NCBI RefSeq assembly: GCF_009852415.1
Contig: NZ_WOXS01000002.1
Coordinates: forward strand, 6,984,001 to 7,048,000
DNA: 64,000 nucleotides
From: Streptomyces sp. Tu 3180
GTDB taxonomy: Bacteria; Actinomycetota; Actinomycetes; Streptomycetales; Streptomycetaceae
Direction of reading: 5' to 3'
The notes below the pieces were generated by a model. That model saw only the letters and a program-made list of their open reading frames with translations, was not told the origin of the DNA and searched no databases. Positions 52,458 to 61,757 of the stretch are shown in pieces. Each line of letters begins with the position of its first letter. Position 1 is the first letter of the stretch. A program made the position numbers and the translations under genes.

Positions 52458-52909
52458 CCACGAAGATCCACCTCGCGGCCGACGACCGCTGCCGGCCGCT
52501 GACGTTCGTCCTCACCGCAGGCCAGGCCGGTGACGCACCCGCATTCACCGACGTCATGGCCCGCCTGCGCGTTCCCCGTCGGCGAGGACGGCCCCGCACC
52601 AGGCCGGACGTGGTCCTGGCCGACAAGGCGTACTCCTCCCGCGCGATCCGCGAGCACTTGCGCAGGCGCGACATCCGGGCAGTAATCCCCGTCCCCGCCG
52701 ACCAGCGCAGACACCGGCTACGTCGGGGCAGCCGCGGCGGCAGGCCACCGGCCTTCGACCGCGAGACCTACAAGCAGCGCAACACCGTGGAGCGGTGCAT
52801 CAACCGCCTCAAGCAGTGGCGCGGCATCGCCACCCGCTACGAAAAGACCGCCATCGTCTACCTCGCCGGACTCCACATCGCCGGAATCTTCCTCTGGTCC
52901 GCCCGGTGA
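52397..52909 (+). CDS. IS5-family transposase, OrfB (frameshift product)
   Basis: This is the -1 frame after the CAAAAAG slip: GGLTTKIHLAADDRCRPLTF, second catalytic Asp in VVLADKAYSS, and the catalytic Glu in RNTVERCINRLKQWRGIATR. It ends LAGLHIAGIFLWSAR just before the right inverted repeat. No independent start codon is obvious, so synthesis as an OrfA-OrfB fusion is most likely. Confidence 0.85.
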   Translation, partial: KGVPAGEPADHAIGRSRGGLTTKIHLAADDRCRPLTFVLTAGQAGDAPAFTDVMARLRVPRRRGRPRTRPDVVLADKAYSSRAIREHLRRRDIRAVIPVPADQRRHRLRRGSRGGRPPAFDRETYKQRNTVERCINRLKQWRGIATRYEKTAIVYLAGLHIAGIFLWSAR

Positions 52910-52948
52910 TCCAAACGAAACTGCCTAGCTCAGGCCCGCCTCGGCCCC

Positions 52949-53704
52949 TCACAGGCGGCCCGCCTCCACGATCCGCCGCAGGAAGCGCCGTGTGCGGTCC
53001 TGCCGCGGGTCGCCGAAGACCTGCTCGGCGGTGCCGCGCTCCAGCACCACGCCCCCGTCCAGGAAGCAGACCTGGTCGGCGACCTCGCGGGCGAAGCCCA
53101 TCTCGTGCGTGGCCAGCACCATGGTCATGCCGTCGCCCTTGAGGCCGCGCACGACGTCCAGCACCTCGCCGACCAGCTCCGGGTCGAGGGCCGCGGTGAT
53201 CTCGTCGAGCAGCAGCAGCCGGGGCCGCACCGCGAGGGCGCGCGCGATCGCCACCCGCTGCTGCTGGCCGCCGCTGAGCCGGTCCGGGTACTCGCCCGCC
53301 CTCGCGCCCAGCCCGAGCCGTTCCAGCAGTTCCCGGGCCCGCTGCTCGGCCCGGGCGCGGGGGACGCGGTGCACCCGGCGCGGGGCGAGGGTGATGTTCT
53401 CCAGCACCGTCATGTGCGGGAACAGGTTGTACGCCTGGAAGACCACGCCGATCCGGCGCCGCACCGCGTCCTGGTCGGCGCGCGGGTCGGTGATCTCCTC
53501 GCCGTCCAGCCGGATCACTCCGTCGTCGACGTCCTCCAGGAGTCCGGCGCACCGCAGCAGCGTCGACTTGCCGGAGCCGGAGGCGCCGATCAGCGCGGTC
53601 ACCGTGTGCGGGGCGACCTCCAGGTCGACGTCCCGCAGGACGACCGAACCGCCGAAGGTCTTGCGGACGGACTCCATCCGCAGCACCGGCACGTCGTCGC
53701 TCAC
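52949..53704 (-). CDS. Polar amino-acid ABC importer, ATPase
   Basis: A 251-residue ATPase of the GlnQ/HisP class: Walker A GASGSGKST, Q-loop VFQAYNLFPHMTVLEN, signature LSGGQQQRVAIARAL, Walker B LLLLDEITAALD and switch ATHEMGF. The GTG at 53704 overlaps the permease stop (GTGA) and has a perfect AAGGAGG. It is the last gene of the three-gene operon; the IS element's target duplication ends 20 bp from its stop codon. Confidence 0.9.
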   Translation of the reverse strand: MSDDVPVLRMESVRKTFGGSVVLRDVDLEVAPHTVTALIGASGSGKSTLLRCAGLLEDVDDGVIRLDGEEITDPRADQDAVRRRIGVVFQAYNLFPHMTVLENITLAPRRVHRVPRARAEQRARELLERLGLGARAGEYPDRLSGGQQQRVAIARALAVRPRLLLLDEITAALDPELVGEVLDVVRGLKGDGMTMVLATHEMGFAREVADQVCFLDGGVVLERGTAEQVFGDPRQDRTRRFLRRIVEAGRL

Positions 53705-54645
53705 GTCGTTCCTCCTTGCGCCCGCCGGCGCTCCGTCCGGGCCGTCACCCAGTCCGTGAGGCGGGTCATCGGGATGGTCAGGACGACGAACACCAGCCCG
53801 GCCACGATGTACGGCGTGTAGTTGAGGCTGCGGCCCGCGACGATGTCCGCCGCGCGCACGGCGTCGACCGCGCCGCCGATCGACACCAGACCGGTGTCCT
53901 TCTGCAGGGACACCAGGTCGTTCAGCAGCGGCGGCACCTGGCGGCGCACCGCCTGCGGCAGCACCACGAACCGCAGCGCCTGGCGGTTGGTCAGGCCCAG
54001 GGAGCGGGCCGCGGCGCGCTGCGAGGGGTGCACCGACTCGATGCCGGCGCGGAACACCTCGGCGACGTACGCCGAGTACGTCAGCGTCAGCGCCGTGCCG
54101 CCGAGGAGCACCGGATCGACCGTGACGCCCTGGAGCCGCAGCGCCGGGACGCCCAGCACCACGATCATCAGGTTGATGATCAGCGGCAGCCCGCGGAAGA
54201 AGTCCGTGTACGCCGCGGCCAGCACCCGCAGCGGGAAGAACACCGGGCCGCGCAGGGTGCGGGCCACGGCGATGAGCATGCCGAGGACCAGCACGGCGGC
54301 GCCGCACACCAGCAGCAGCCGCAGGTTCAGCCAGAGGCCCTCCAGGACCTTGGGGAACGCCTCGCGCGCGTACTCCGGGTCGAAGAACGTCTCCCTGGTG
54401 CGCGGCCAGCCGGGCGCGCTGACGACGAGCAGGTAGAGGGCGGCCCCGGTGACCAGGGTCGACAGCGCGGCGACCGCCGTGGCGCGACGGGCCCGGGCCC
54501 GCCGGTACCGCTCGCGCTCCAGCCGGCGCGGCGACGGGACGTACGGGTCCGCCGTGCCGGGCGAGCCGGCCGCGCCGCCCCCGCCGTCCTCGTCCTTCCC
54601 GTCGTCCGCGCCGTCGCGGCCGGACCCGCCCTCGACGACGGTCAC
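53701..54645 (-). CDS. Polar amino-acid ABC importer, permease
   Basis: A 314-residue membrane protein of the HisM/GlnP type. After a long charged N-terminal tail (about 70 residues) come five or so helices, with LRVLAAAYTDFFRGLPLIIN and the EAA-type loop PSQRAAARSLGLTNRQALRF. The GTG at 54645 overlaps the binding-protein stop (GTGA). The long acidic/glycine-rich tail is unusual but in frame. Confidence 0.87.
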   Translation of the reverse strand: MTVVEGGSGRDGADDGKDEDGGGGAAGSPGTADPYVPSPRRLERERYRRARARRATAVAALSTLVTGAALYLLVVSAPGWPRTRETFFDPEYAREAFPKVLEGLWLNLRLLLVCGAAVLVLGMLIAVARTLRGPVFFPLRVLAAAYTDFFRGLPLIINLMIVVLGVPALRLQGVTVDPVLLGGTALTLTYSAYVAEVFRAGIESVHPSQRAAARSLGLTNRQALRFVVLPQAVRRQVPPLLNDLVSLQKDTGLVSIGGAVDAVRAADIVAGRSLNYTPYIVAGLVFVVLTIPMTRLTDWVTARTERRRAQGGTT

Positions 54646-55526
54646 TTGAGCACCGGGACGTCGACCGCGTCGGCCAGCCACCGCTGCTCGAGCCTCGCCA
54701 GGGTGCCGTCCTCGCGGAGCGCGTCCACGGCGTCCGTCACGCAGGGGGTGAGCGCGCTGCCCTTGTCCAGCACCAGGCCGAACTGCTCCGGGGCGCCGCC
54801 CCGGTTCTCGAGCTGGCCGACGATCTCGGCGTCGGTCACCTCGGCGGAGGTGATGTAGAACGCGGTCGGCAGGTCGACCACGATCGCGTCGACCTGGCCG
54901 TTCCGCAGCGCGGACTTGGCCTGGTCGTTCTTGCCGTAGACGGCGGCGTCCCGGGTCGGCCGCACGACGTCCTCGATGGCGGCGAGGCTCGTCGTGCCCA
55001 CCTGGGCGCCCAGCTTGAGGCCCTTGAGGTCCGCGACGCCGGTCGCCTTCGCGGCCTCGGAGTCCTTCAGCGCGACGACGGCCTGGCGCACGTCGTAGTA
55101 GCCGGACGAGAAGTCCACGGCCTTCCTGCGCTCGTCGCTGACGGAGACCTGGTTGATGTCGAAGTCGAAGGTCTTCTCACCCGGGGCGAAGGCCTTGTTG
55201 AACGGCACGCTCTGCCAGACCACGGCGTCCTCGCCGTACCCGAGCCTCTCCGCCACGGCGTACGCGACGGCCGACTCGAAGCCCTCGCCGCTGGACGGGT
55301 CGTCGTCCTTGAACCAGGGTTCGTAGGCGGGCTGGTCGGTGGCGATCGTCAGCTCGCCGGAGGTCTTCGTGGGGAGTTCGCCCTCGGCGCACGAGGAGCT
55401 GGTCGGACCGGAGGACCCGGCGGGCGCGTCGGCCTCGGGCTGCGGGGCGCAGCCGACCGCGGCCGCGAGGAGGGCGACGGTGGCGCCGGCGAGGACGCGG
55501 CGCGGAACACGAGGTGCGAGAGGCAT
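54642..55526 (-). CDS. Polar amino-acid ABC importer, substrate-binding lipoprotein
   Basis: A 294-residue family 3 solute-binding protein. The lipobox has Cys26 (LLAAAVGC), then the family pattern LTIATDQPAYEPWF, FDFDINQVSVSDERRKAVDF, SSGYYDVRQAVVAL and DAIVVDLPTAFYI. The fold binds polar amino acids; the exact ligand is not evident. It is the first gene of the operon. Confidence 0.88.
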   Translation of the reverse strand: MPLAPRVPRRVLAGATVALLAAAVGCAPQPEADAPAGSSGPTSSSCAEGELPTKTSGELTIATDQPAYEPWFKDDDPSSGEGFESAVAYAVAERLGYGEDAVVWQSVPFNKAFAPGEKTFDFDINQVSVSDERRKAVDFSSGYYDVRQAVVALKDSEAAKATGVADLKGLKLGAQVGTTSLAAIEDVVRPTRDAAVYGKNDQAKSALRNGQVDAIVVDLPTAFYITSAEVTDAEIVGQLENRGGAPEQFGLVLDKGSALTPCVTDAVDALREDGTLARLEQRWLADAVDVPVLK

Positions 55527-56017
55527 GGCGGGAGAGTGTCAGCGGTTTCCCCGGTTTGTCGAGGGCGCCCCCTGAAGCCCTGAACGAACGTCCGCCGTCG
55601 ACCCGGGAAGCCGGTGCCGCGACGACCGGTCGCGTCCGGGCCGACTTCCGTCGTCCGGGTGGTGCACCGGCTCGCCGGGCCGGACGGGGTTTCCGGTGCG
55701 ACGGCGTTGCCGGAGCGTCGCCCGACGAAGGCGCGGTTGACCGGGGCCGGTGCCCGCACCGCCTGCCGGCCGGAGGTCGTGGTGCGGTTCCCTTTACCCC
55801 GCGGGCTCCGGACAGGCAACCCTTTTCGGGACACATCGAAAAGATTGCCCGACGCGACGCGGTCCAGCAGGATCGATTGCGATCGACCACCCGCCGCGGC
55901 GGTGCAAGCGACAGCGGTCGTGCCGGTTGAGCACCGGCAGGAACGCGTGAGTTCTCTGCTGCGGGTCTGCACGCCCAGGCGCGCGCCATGTCGCGTGGAA
56001 CGAAAGGATTCCCTTTT
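55527..56017. other. Intergenic region before the I36-like gene
   Basis: No gene is supported in this 491-bp stretch. A 7-bp stem (TGCCGGT-TGAGC-ACCGGCA, 55921-55939) is the only clear structure. It probably holds the promoters of the divergent importer operon and the I36-like gene. Confidence 0.5.
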
Positions 56018-56362
56018 ATGAGAGTGCGTTCGACCATCCTGTCCGGAGCCGCCGCCCTCACGTTCACGGGGCTCGGGGGAATCGTGCCCGCGCAGGCCGG
56101 TGAGTCCGGCGCGAGCAGCATCACCACGTTCTACGAGCACTCCGGTCACAGGGGTGCCGGCCTGGAGCGGTCGGGGTCGGGCGGGACGTGCTACAACCTG
56201 CCCCCGGAGTGGCAGAAACGCGTCTCCTCGATATTCGGTTCCGCCACTGTCCGCCTGTACACGGCTGGTAACTGCTACGGCACCTCGAGGGAGTACGTGG
56301 GGGGCGTCCAGTACGTGGGAGACGACATGAACGACCGGGCGGTCTCCTTCCGCATCTGGTGA
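56018..56362 (+). CDS. Secreted peptidase-inhibitor I36-like protein
   Basis: A 114-residue protein with a Sec signal (to about PAQA-GES) and a small beta/gamma-crystallin-like domain: TTFYEHSGHRGAGLERS, TCYNLPPEWQKRVSSIF, NCYGTSREYVGGVQYV and DDMNDRAVSFRIW. Two Cys probably pair. Family I36 includes the Streptomyces metalloproteinase inhibitor SMPI. The ATG at 56018 follows GAAAGGA; an ATG 10 codons upstream lacks a proper signal. Confidence 0.8.
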   Translation: MRVRSTILSGAAALTFTGLGGIVPAQAGESGASSITTFYEHSGHRGAGLERSGSGGTCYNLPPEWQKRVSSIFGSATVRLYTAGNCYGTSREYVGGVQYVGDDMNDRAVSFRIW

Positions 56363-56391
56363 CGCACGGAGGCACGCCTCTGCGTCCCTCG

Positions 56392-56441
56392 CCTCTCGTC
56401 GTCGGTGTGGTGATCTCACTCGGCACGCCGACGACGAGGGG
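56392..56441. terminator. Bidirectional terminator between the I36-like and methyltransferase genes
   Basis: Arms 56392-56409 and 56424-56441 form an 18-bp stem with only two G-U type mismatches (core CTCGTCGTCGG against CCGACGACGAG). Confidence 0.7.
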
Positions 56442-56503
56442 CTTCGCCGGTTCCGTGCCCTTCCGCACGAGCACGGCTCACATCGGCAGCCCGGGGGCGG
56501 CCC

Positions 56504-57244
56504 TCAGGCCGGCTTGCGCCACACGGAGATGTGCTTCGCGGAGTCCTGGGTGAACGGCGCCCCGTCCCAGTCCGCGACGCGACGTTCCAGCTCGAGCCCG
56601 GCGATCCGGGCCATCAGGTCGAGCTCTGCCGGCCAGGCGTACCGGTGCCGGGAGTTGCCGCGACGGTAGCGGCCGTCGTCGCCGTCGCGGGTGAAGTGGT
56701 GCGAGACGAGGATCTGCTCCACCAGGTCGAAGGTGTCGAAGCCGAGATGCCGCTCGGAGACGTCGAACGGCACCGCGACCTGGCCGGGCGGCAGGAACCG
56801 CAGCGGCGGCACGCCCAGCTCGATGACGAATCGGCCGCCGGGCTCCAGATGGCGTGCGGCGTTGCGGAAGCACTCGACCTGCTCGTCCTGCGTGAGCAGG
56901 TTCGTGATGGTGTTGTAGACGAGATAGACCAGGGTGAACTCGCCGGGGACCACGGTGGTGGCCATGTCCCCGATGGCCACCGGAAGCGTGCTCTCGTCGA
57001 CCTTGCGCCGCAGGACCGCTGCCATGTGCTCGGACAGTTCGATGCCCACCACCGGAACGCCGCGTTCCCGGAGCGGGACGCCCACCCGTCCGGTTCCGAT
57101 GGCGAACTCCAGTGCCCGGCCGTCTCCGGCGAGCTCGGCGAGGAAGTCGAGAGTCGGCCCGAGAACGGCAGCCGAGGACATCTCGGTCTCCTCGGCGTCG
57201 TAGCGGTCAGCGGTCGCGCGGGTCCACAGTTCACTGCTCGTCAC
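56504..57244 (-). CDS. Class I SAM-dependent methyltransferase
   Basis: A 246-residue protein with the SAM-binding pattern LEFAIGTGRVGVPLRERGVP (motif I), VVGIELSEHM, MATTVVPGEFTLVYLVYNTI and LEPGGRFVIEL. The later beta-rich part (NSRHRYAWPAELDLMARIAG) is typical of small-molecule methyltransferases. The GTG at 57244 was preferred over upstream in-frame codons because the fold begins there. The substrate is unknown and there is no operon partner. Confidence 0.82.
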   Translation of the reverse strand: MTSSELWTRATADRYDAEETEMSSAAVLGPTLDFLAELAGDGRALEFAIGTGRVGVPLRERGVPVVGIELSEHMAAVLRRKVDESTLPVAIGDMATTVVPGEFTLVYLVYNTITNLLTQDEQVECFRNAARHLEPGGRFVIELGVPPLRFLPPGQVAVPFDVSERHLGFDTFDLVEQILVSHHFTRDGDDGRYRRGNSRHRYAWPAELDLMARIAGLELERRVADWDGAPFTQDSAKHISVWRKPA

Positions 57245-57663
57245 GGGCGGCCACTCTGCCGAGTACCGAGGGGCGCTGTCGACGTATTTATCTTCCACCG
57301 GTTCCGGTGACGCAGTTCGGGGCACGCCGGTACGGGCCTCTCAGGGCACCGTCCGGCCCGGGGCGCAGGGCCGCGGCGGTGGTGCGGCCGTTCTTCTCGG
57401 CGCACCGCGCACCGCCACAGCCCGTCGTCGGCTTCCCACGGCTCCGGCCGAGCCGCACCGCACCCCCGGATCAGCGGTTCCGGAGTGCCCCAACCACCTC
57501 GAAAATCATTTCGTTGGGAGTTCCGGGGGTGCAGGCAAGTCCGGCAGGCAGCAGGAGGCGCCTGTGTGAAACGCCCCCTGAGGGAGCCGGTCGAGAACGC
57601 CGGCCCTGTGACAGTTCCCCGCGTCCCTGACGGAGCGCTGCCCCTTGCCGGCGTTTCCGCCTG

Positions 57664-58249
57664 TCAGCCGAAGAGGTCCAGGACGTCCAGCCGGGAGCCC
57701 ACGTCGCCGGCGGGGCGGGGCCGCATCGGAACCGGATCCGGGTGGGTCTCCGCTGCGGCCCTCGCGCGGACGATGTCGGACCCGCCGCACGCCGCGACCG
57801 CGAAGGCGCCGAAGACCTCGGCGAACGCGGCCGGGTCGCGGAACTCCACGCCGAACGCTCGGCCGTCCCGCAGCGGCACCCGCACCACCCGGTCGTGCCG
57901 TGTCCATTCCAGCACCGGCTGGTCGTCTGCGGTCGACCGCCCTTCCAGTCACAGCCGCGCCACGTGCAGCAGGTCCACCTTCTCCATCGGGAACCGCTTC
58001 CGCCGCACCCGCGGTTCACGCGCCGTCAGCGCGACGCGTTGGTCCCTCTTCGGGTACCAGACGACACCGATCCCGACCGGCACCCACAGCAGGATCCCGA
58101 ACATCGGCCAGGCCAGAGCGTCGCCCCACGAACGGATCAGCCCGCCATCCAGCAGAGACAGAGCCCCGAAGACCAGCCCCCTTCGCCGTCATCCGCCGGA
58201 ATCCGCTGCCCTGCCGGTACAGGACCCGTCGCTTCCCCGTCGTCACCAT
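57664..58249 (-). pseudogene. Inactivated membrane protein (one frameshift, one stop codon)
   Basis: Two frames join into one coherent protein: MVTTGKRRVLYRQGSGFRRM, TAKG, then after one extra G in a G-run near 58180 LVFGALSLLDGGLIRSWGDA, LAWPMFGILLWVPVGIGVVW, YPKRDQRV and EKVDLLHVARL. There an in-frame TGA (near 57947) interrupts, and the frame continues TADDQPVLEWTRHDRVVRVP, LRDGRAFGVEFRDPAAFAEV to LDVLDLFG and stop. It looks like a two-helix membrane protein with a PH-like C-terminal domain. The start at 58249 follows a TAGCGT -10 by 7 bases. The gene is unlikely to give a full product unless both lesions are bypassed. Confidence 0.65.
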
Positions 58250-58492
58250 GCCCGCGACGCTATCCGCAGCCCCGCAGCTCACCGTGGGCGCCCTTCGCCA
58301 CCGCGGGAGCGCGTGGAGTCACCGACACCACCCGTCGATACGCCTCGCCTTGGTCCGCGGGCGTGCTGACGTCACCTGCCACGGCGGCACCCGATGGGCG
58401 GCACCCGGTGTCCGGGCCCCGAAGTTCCCCGGATACCAGGGCCGCATCCCTGTGCCCCGAGGCCGGACCCGCGCGGCATCCGCCATGTCCCT

Positions 58493-58573
58493 CTATCCGA
58501 GCTTCAGCATCGCTTCGGCGACCTCACCGAGCGCCGCATCGGGAAAACCCGCGAGGGTGATCTGCAGATCCAT
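58493..58573 (-). pseudogene. Tail of a possible immunity protein
   Basis: Twenty-six codons, MDLQITLAGFPDAALGEVAE then AMLKLG and TAG, with the look of the C-terminal end of a small cytoplasmic protein. It lies just downstream of the RHS remnant, where the immunity gene of a polymorphic toxin is normally found. It is too short to assign. Confidence 0.3.
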
Positions 58574-58620
58574 GGGTCCTTCCGGAGTGATCGGGAAAGT
58601 CCCGGTGCGAGCCGGGCGGG

Positions 58621-59310
58621 GTCAGACGCAGGAGCAGTCCGGACCTGTCTCCTGGTCGTAGCGGGCCTCCAGAATGGCGTCTCCGCTCGAGTCCCGGCCC
58701 TTGCCCGTGGCCTCCGTGTTGTCGGGGTCGTTGTGGAAGCCGTTGCAAACCGCCCGGTCGCTGTCCTTGCTGCGCTCCCTGAGGGGCCCGGTTCTTGGCC
58801 ATCTCGTCACGGGTCGACCCCGGTAGCTCGCAGGGTGTTCGCTCTTGCGGTTGTGCTTCGTCTCGGGGGCGTCCGGATCCCCCGCGTAGCTGCCGTTCCC
58901 GGAGTCGCGGTACAGACCCAGCGGTAGGGGTTGGGGAGGTGGGCCGTGTCGTTGGGTGCGGGGCCGAGACCGAGCGGGCCGGAGGGGGCGTGTAGTGGCC
59001 GGTCCCGGGGGCGCAGTAGCGGTGGTGGTTGTGGTACCGACCAGTCTGCGCGTCGGCGTACTGGCCCGGGAAGCGCAGCGGGCAGTCCGCTTCGGCACCG
59101 GACCGGGCGGCCGACGTGGTCTCGGCGGGCAGCCTCAGCCTCCACAAGGTGGTGCGTCGCTGCCACACCAGTTCGCCGTTCTCGGCGACCAACTCGACCG
59201 GTGCGCTCGACAGGTCCGTGACGAGCGCGTGGAAGCGGGTCTCGGTTCCCGAACCGTCCGGCCGGCCGCCGATCTGCGTCAACGGCAGGGGGACCGGGAG
59301 TGTAATCCCA
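58621..59310 (-). pseudogene. Degenerate RHS-repeat toxin C-terminal region
   Basis: RHS core sequence is recognisable: RPDGSGTETRFHALVTDLSS, APVELVAENGELVWQRRTTL, then DCPLRFPGQYADAQTGRYHN and HHRYCAPGTGHYT, which resembles the conserved core end (GQYAD-x-ETGLHYN-x-RYYDP). The reading then has to move to a second frame (PLGLGPAPNDTAHLPNPYRW) and a third (RDSGNGSYAGDPDAPETKHN) to stay meaningful, so several indels have occurred. The N-terminal thousands of residues of a full RHS protein are missing. Confidence 0.6.
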
Positions 59311-59631
59311 GGTTCCCCGGCTCCGGCGCATTGCCGGACCGTTGCGACGCAGTCGACGTCGACCGCCGACCGGAAGTCACAACACGCTGTAAGTGGAAGG
59401 TGCCTTTCAGAAGGAGTCTTTGTGTAACCGGGACCCGATGCGCATGGTTGTGCGCCGGTGAGGAACATGAGCCGGTGCGGATCGTCTCCTGAGCGTATGA
59501 GGAGTGCGCGCGCATCCGGAAGCCGGAGTCCGTCCTCGTGAGGACCGGACCGTATCTGGTCGATCAAGCCGTCGTTTGGTTCGGCGGTGGATATCGTGTG
59601 TGCAGCGGATCACCCGCAAGGTGGGGGCAGC

Positions 59632-61557
59632 ATGGGGCTGGCAAACGAAAAGATCGTTTCTCAGATCGAGGACCTGTTGCAGGGCAGGGTTGTCATTCCC
59701 TCCATCCAGCGCGACTTCGTCTGGATGAGACCCGACGTACGCGATCTCTTCGATTCCCTCTACCGGGGCTACCCCGTCGGTGCCCTGCTGCTGTGGAAGA
59801 CCAATCTGACCGTCCCCTTCAAGACGGCCGCCGTCGTCCAGGCCGACAAGTCGGCGCACCAGCCCCTCTACCTGTTGGACGGGCAGCAGCGCTTGACCTC
59901 CCTCGCCTGGGTGTACCGGCCGGAGTCGAAGGCCGACGGCCGGCTCATCGACCTGCGCTTCGACGTGCGCACCGAGCAGTTCGTCAACCCGAGCGCGATC
60001 CAGGGCAAGGACCCGCTCCTGTTCCGCGTCTCCACCTTGTTGCAGGAGAACGTGCAGTACCACGAGGTGCTCAACGCGGCGGGAGTCGAGTACTCCGACC
60101 CGCACTTCGGCGCGTGGATGCAGCGTCTGCAGAAGGTGCACGAGATCCGCAGGCAGGAGATCGCCGTCATCACCTACGAGTCCGACGACTACGAGGAGGT
60201 CGCCGAACTCTTCGCCCGGTTGAACAAGGGCGGCCGCAGGCTGTCCAAGGGCGACCTCGTCTACAGCGCCATCGCGGCCCGCTGGGCCGAGGGCCTGGAC
60301 ACCATGGACGCCTTCCACCAGGAACTGCAGGACAGCAACTTCGCCCTGAACAGGGAAGCTGTCCTGCGCCTCATGAGCCTCCTCGCGGGAACCGGCGCCC
60401 ATCACATCAAGCTCATCGGGGCGAACGTGGACGAGGCCGCGCTGAAGGAGGCCTGGCATGCCACGGAAAGGGCCTTGCGCTTCGCCATCGACTTCCTGAA
60501 GGGAGAGTGCTCGATCACCCGGTCCGAGGTCCTCTCGTCGCCGAACGTCACCATCGTGCCCGCCCTGCTGCTGCACCACCGGGACGGCAAGCTGCGTCCG
60601 GGAGAGGCCCAGCTGCTGCGCCGCTGGGTGTACACGGCGATGGCGTTCAGCCACTATTCGCTGCAGGTCGAGGGCAAGCTCGATGCGGAGGCCAGGCTGA
60701 TCAGAACGCGTGAGAGGGAGGGCCTGTTCGCCGAGCTCATCCGCCGGGCCTCCGGCACCCGGTCCCGGGACAGTGCCCTCCACCCGAGGGACCTGGAGCA
60801 GAAGTACTCCACGCATCCCTTCTTCAAGCTGCTCTACGTTGCCGCGCTGCGGGGCACGGCGCGGGACTGGGCGACCAACATCGCCATCAGCGACCAGCCG
60901 ATGAACAGCGGTGCCAAGATCGAGTTCCACCACGTGTTCCCGCGCGCCCGGGTTCAGGGGACGTACGCGAAGGAGGAGTGGAACAGCCTCGCCAACCTGG
61001 CCTTCGTCACCGGCCAGACGAACAGGATGATCTCCTCCAGGCTGCCCGTCGAGTACATGGCGGGGATCGCGCCGGAGCGCCTGGCCGAACAGTGGATTCC
61101 CGACGATCCGGAGCTGCGGTCCCTGGACCGGTTCCCCGACTTCCTCGCCGCGCGCAGGGGTTTGCTGGCCAACGTCCTCAACGAGCTGTTGGGTCTTCCC
61201 CGCTACGACGCGCAGGCCGCCCACCGGGACACCGACGAGCTGCCCGCCGACGAGGAGCTGATCGTGGAGGATCCGGCCGCGCCTACGCTCGTCGGAGCGG
61301 AAGTCCAAAAACTTCGCACGGAGCAGGGCGTCGAAATCCACGCGATCTACGAAGGCCGACGTACCCCTGCCTACTACGACCCTTCGTCCCGCACCGTGAC
61401 GATCCCCTCCGGTCCTGGCCGCGGCGAGTACGAGACTCCCAGCGGGGCGGCAGTAGCCGTGGTGCGGGCCCTCAATCCGCACGTCAACCCGAACCGCAAC
61501 GGATGGACGTTCTGGACCGTCAGCGCCACGGGCCAACTCCTGCAGAGCATCCGGTAG
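59632..61557 (+). CDS. DUF262-HNH-RAMA type IV restriction-like protein
   Basis: A 641-residue GmrSD-related protein. The DUF262 domain holds IPSIQRDFVWMRPDVRDLF and LLDGQQRLTSLAWVY (the DGQQR motif of the DndB/ParB-like NTPase site) and RLNKGGRRLSKGDLVYS. A DUF1524-like HNH nuclease follows near residue 430: IEFHHVFPRARV ... NSLANLAFVTGQTNRMIS. The C-terminal about 85 residues (VEIHAIYEGRRTPAYYD, TPSGAAVAVVRALNPHVN, NGWTFWTV) fit a RAMA-type modified-adenine reader. GmrSD enzymes cut phage DNA with sugar-modified cytosine; the RAMA tail suggests an adenine-methylation target. It neighbours a kinase and a UvrD helicase. Confidence 0.8.
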   Translation: MGLANEKIVSQIEDLLQGRVVIPSIQRDFVWMRPDVRDLFDSLYRGYPVGALLLWKTNLTVPFKTAAVVQADKSAHQPLYLLDGQQRLTSLAWVYRPESKADGRLIDLRFDVRTEQFVNPSAIQGKDPLLFRVSTLLQENVQYHEVLNAAGVEYSDPHFGAWMQRLQKVHEIRRQEIAVITYESDDYEEVAELFARLNKGGRRLSKGDLVYSAIAARWAEGLDTMDAFHQELQDSNFALNREAVLRLMSLLAGTGAHHIKLIGANVDEAALKEAWHATERALRFAIDFLKGECSITRSEVLSSPNVTIVPALLLHHRDGKLRPGEAQLLRRWVYTAMAFSHYSLQVEGKLDAEARLIRTREREGLFAELIRRASGTRSRDSALHPRDLEQKYSTHPFFKLLYVAALRGTARDWATNIAISDQPMNSGAKIEFHHVFPRARVQGTYAKEEWNSLANLAFVTGQTNRMISSRLPVEYMAGIAPERLAEQWIPDDPELRSLDRFPDFLAARRGLLANVLNELLGLPRYDAQAAHRDTDELPADEELIVEDPAAPTLVGAEVQKLRTEQGVEIHAIYEGRRTPAYYDPSSRTVTIPSGPGRGEYETPSGAAVAVVRALNPHVNPNRNGWTFWTVSATGQLLQSIR

Positions 61558-61757
61558 CGGACGGCCCACCGCCTCGGTGTGGAATGCCCGACGCCGCCTC
61601 TGTGCGTCCCGTGTGGTTCCGCGGCCCGGGGGTGATCTCCCCGGCGTGTCCGGGAGGGAGGCTGGTTGACTTCTCCTGCGCGGGCCGTCGGCGCCGGACC
61701 TCCGGCCGGGTGGTCCCCGCACCGACAGGTCACTGGGGCTCACCGAGGGAAGAGAAC

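Larger units (their letters stand above)
52028..52924 (+). mobile_element. 897-bp IS5-type insertion sequence (IS427-like)
   Basis: Perfect 18-bp terminal inverted repeats (GCAGTTTCGTTTGGATCA at the left end, complement at 52907-52924) are flanked by the direct 4-bp repeat CTAG (52024-52027 and 52925-52928), the target duplication expected for the IS427 group. It carries a two-frame DDE transposase. Both ends and the duplication are intact, which implies a recent insertion. It sits between the defence island and the amino-acid importer operon. Confidence 0.92.
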
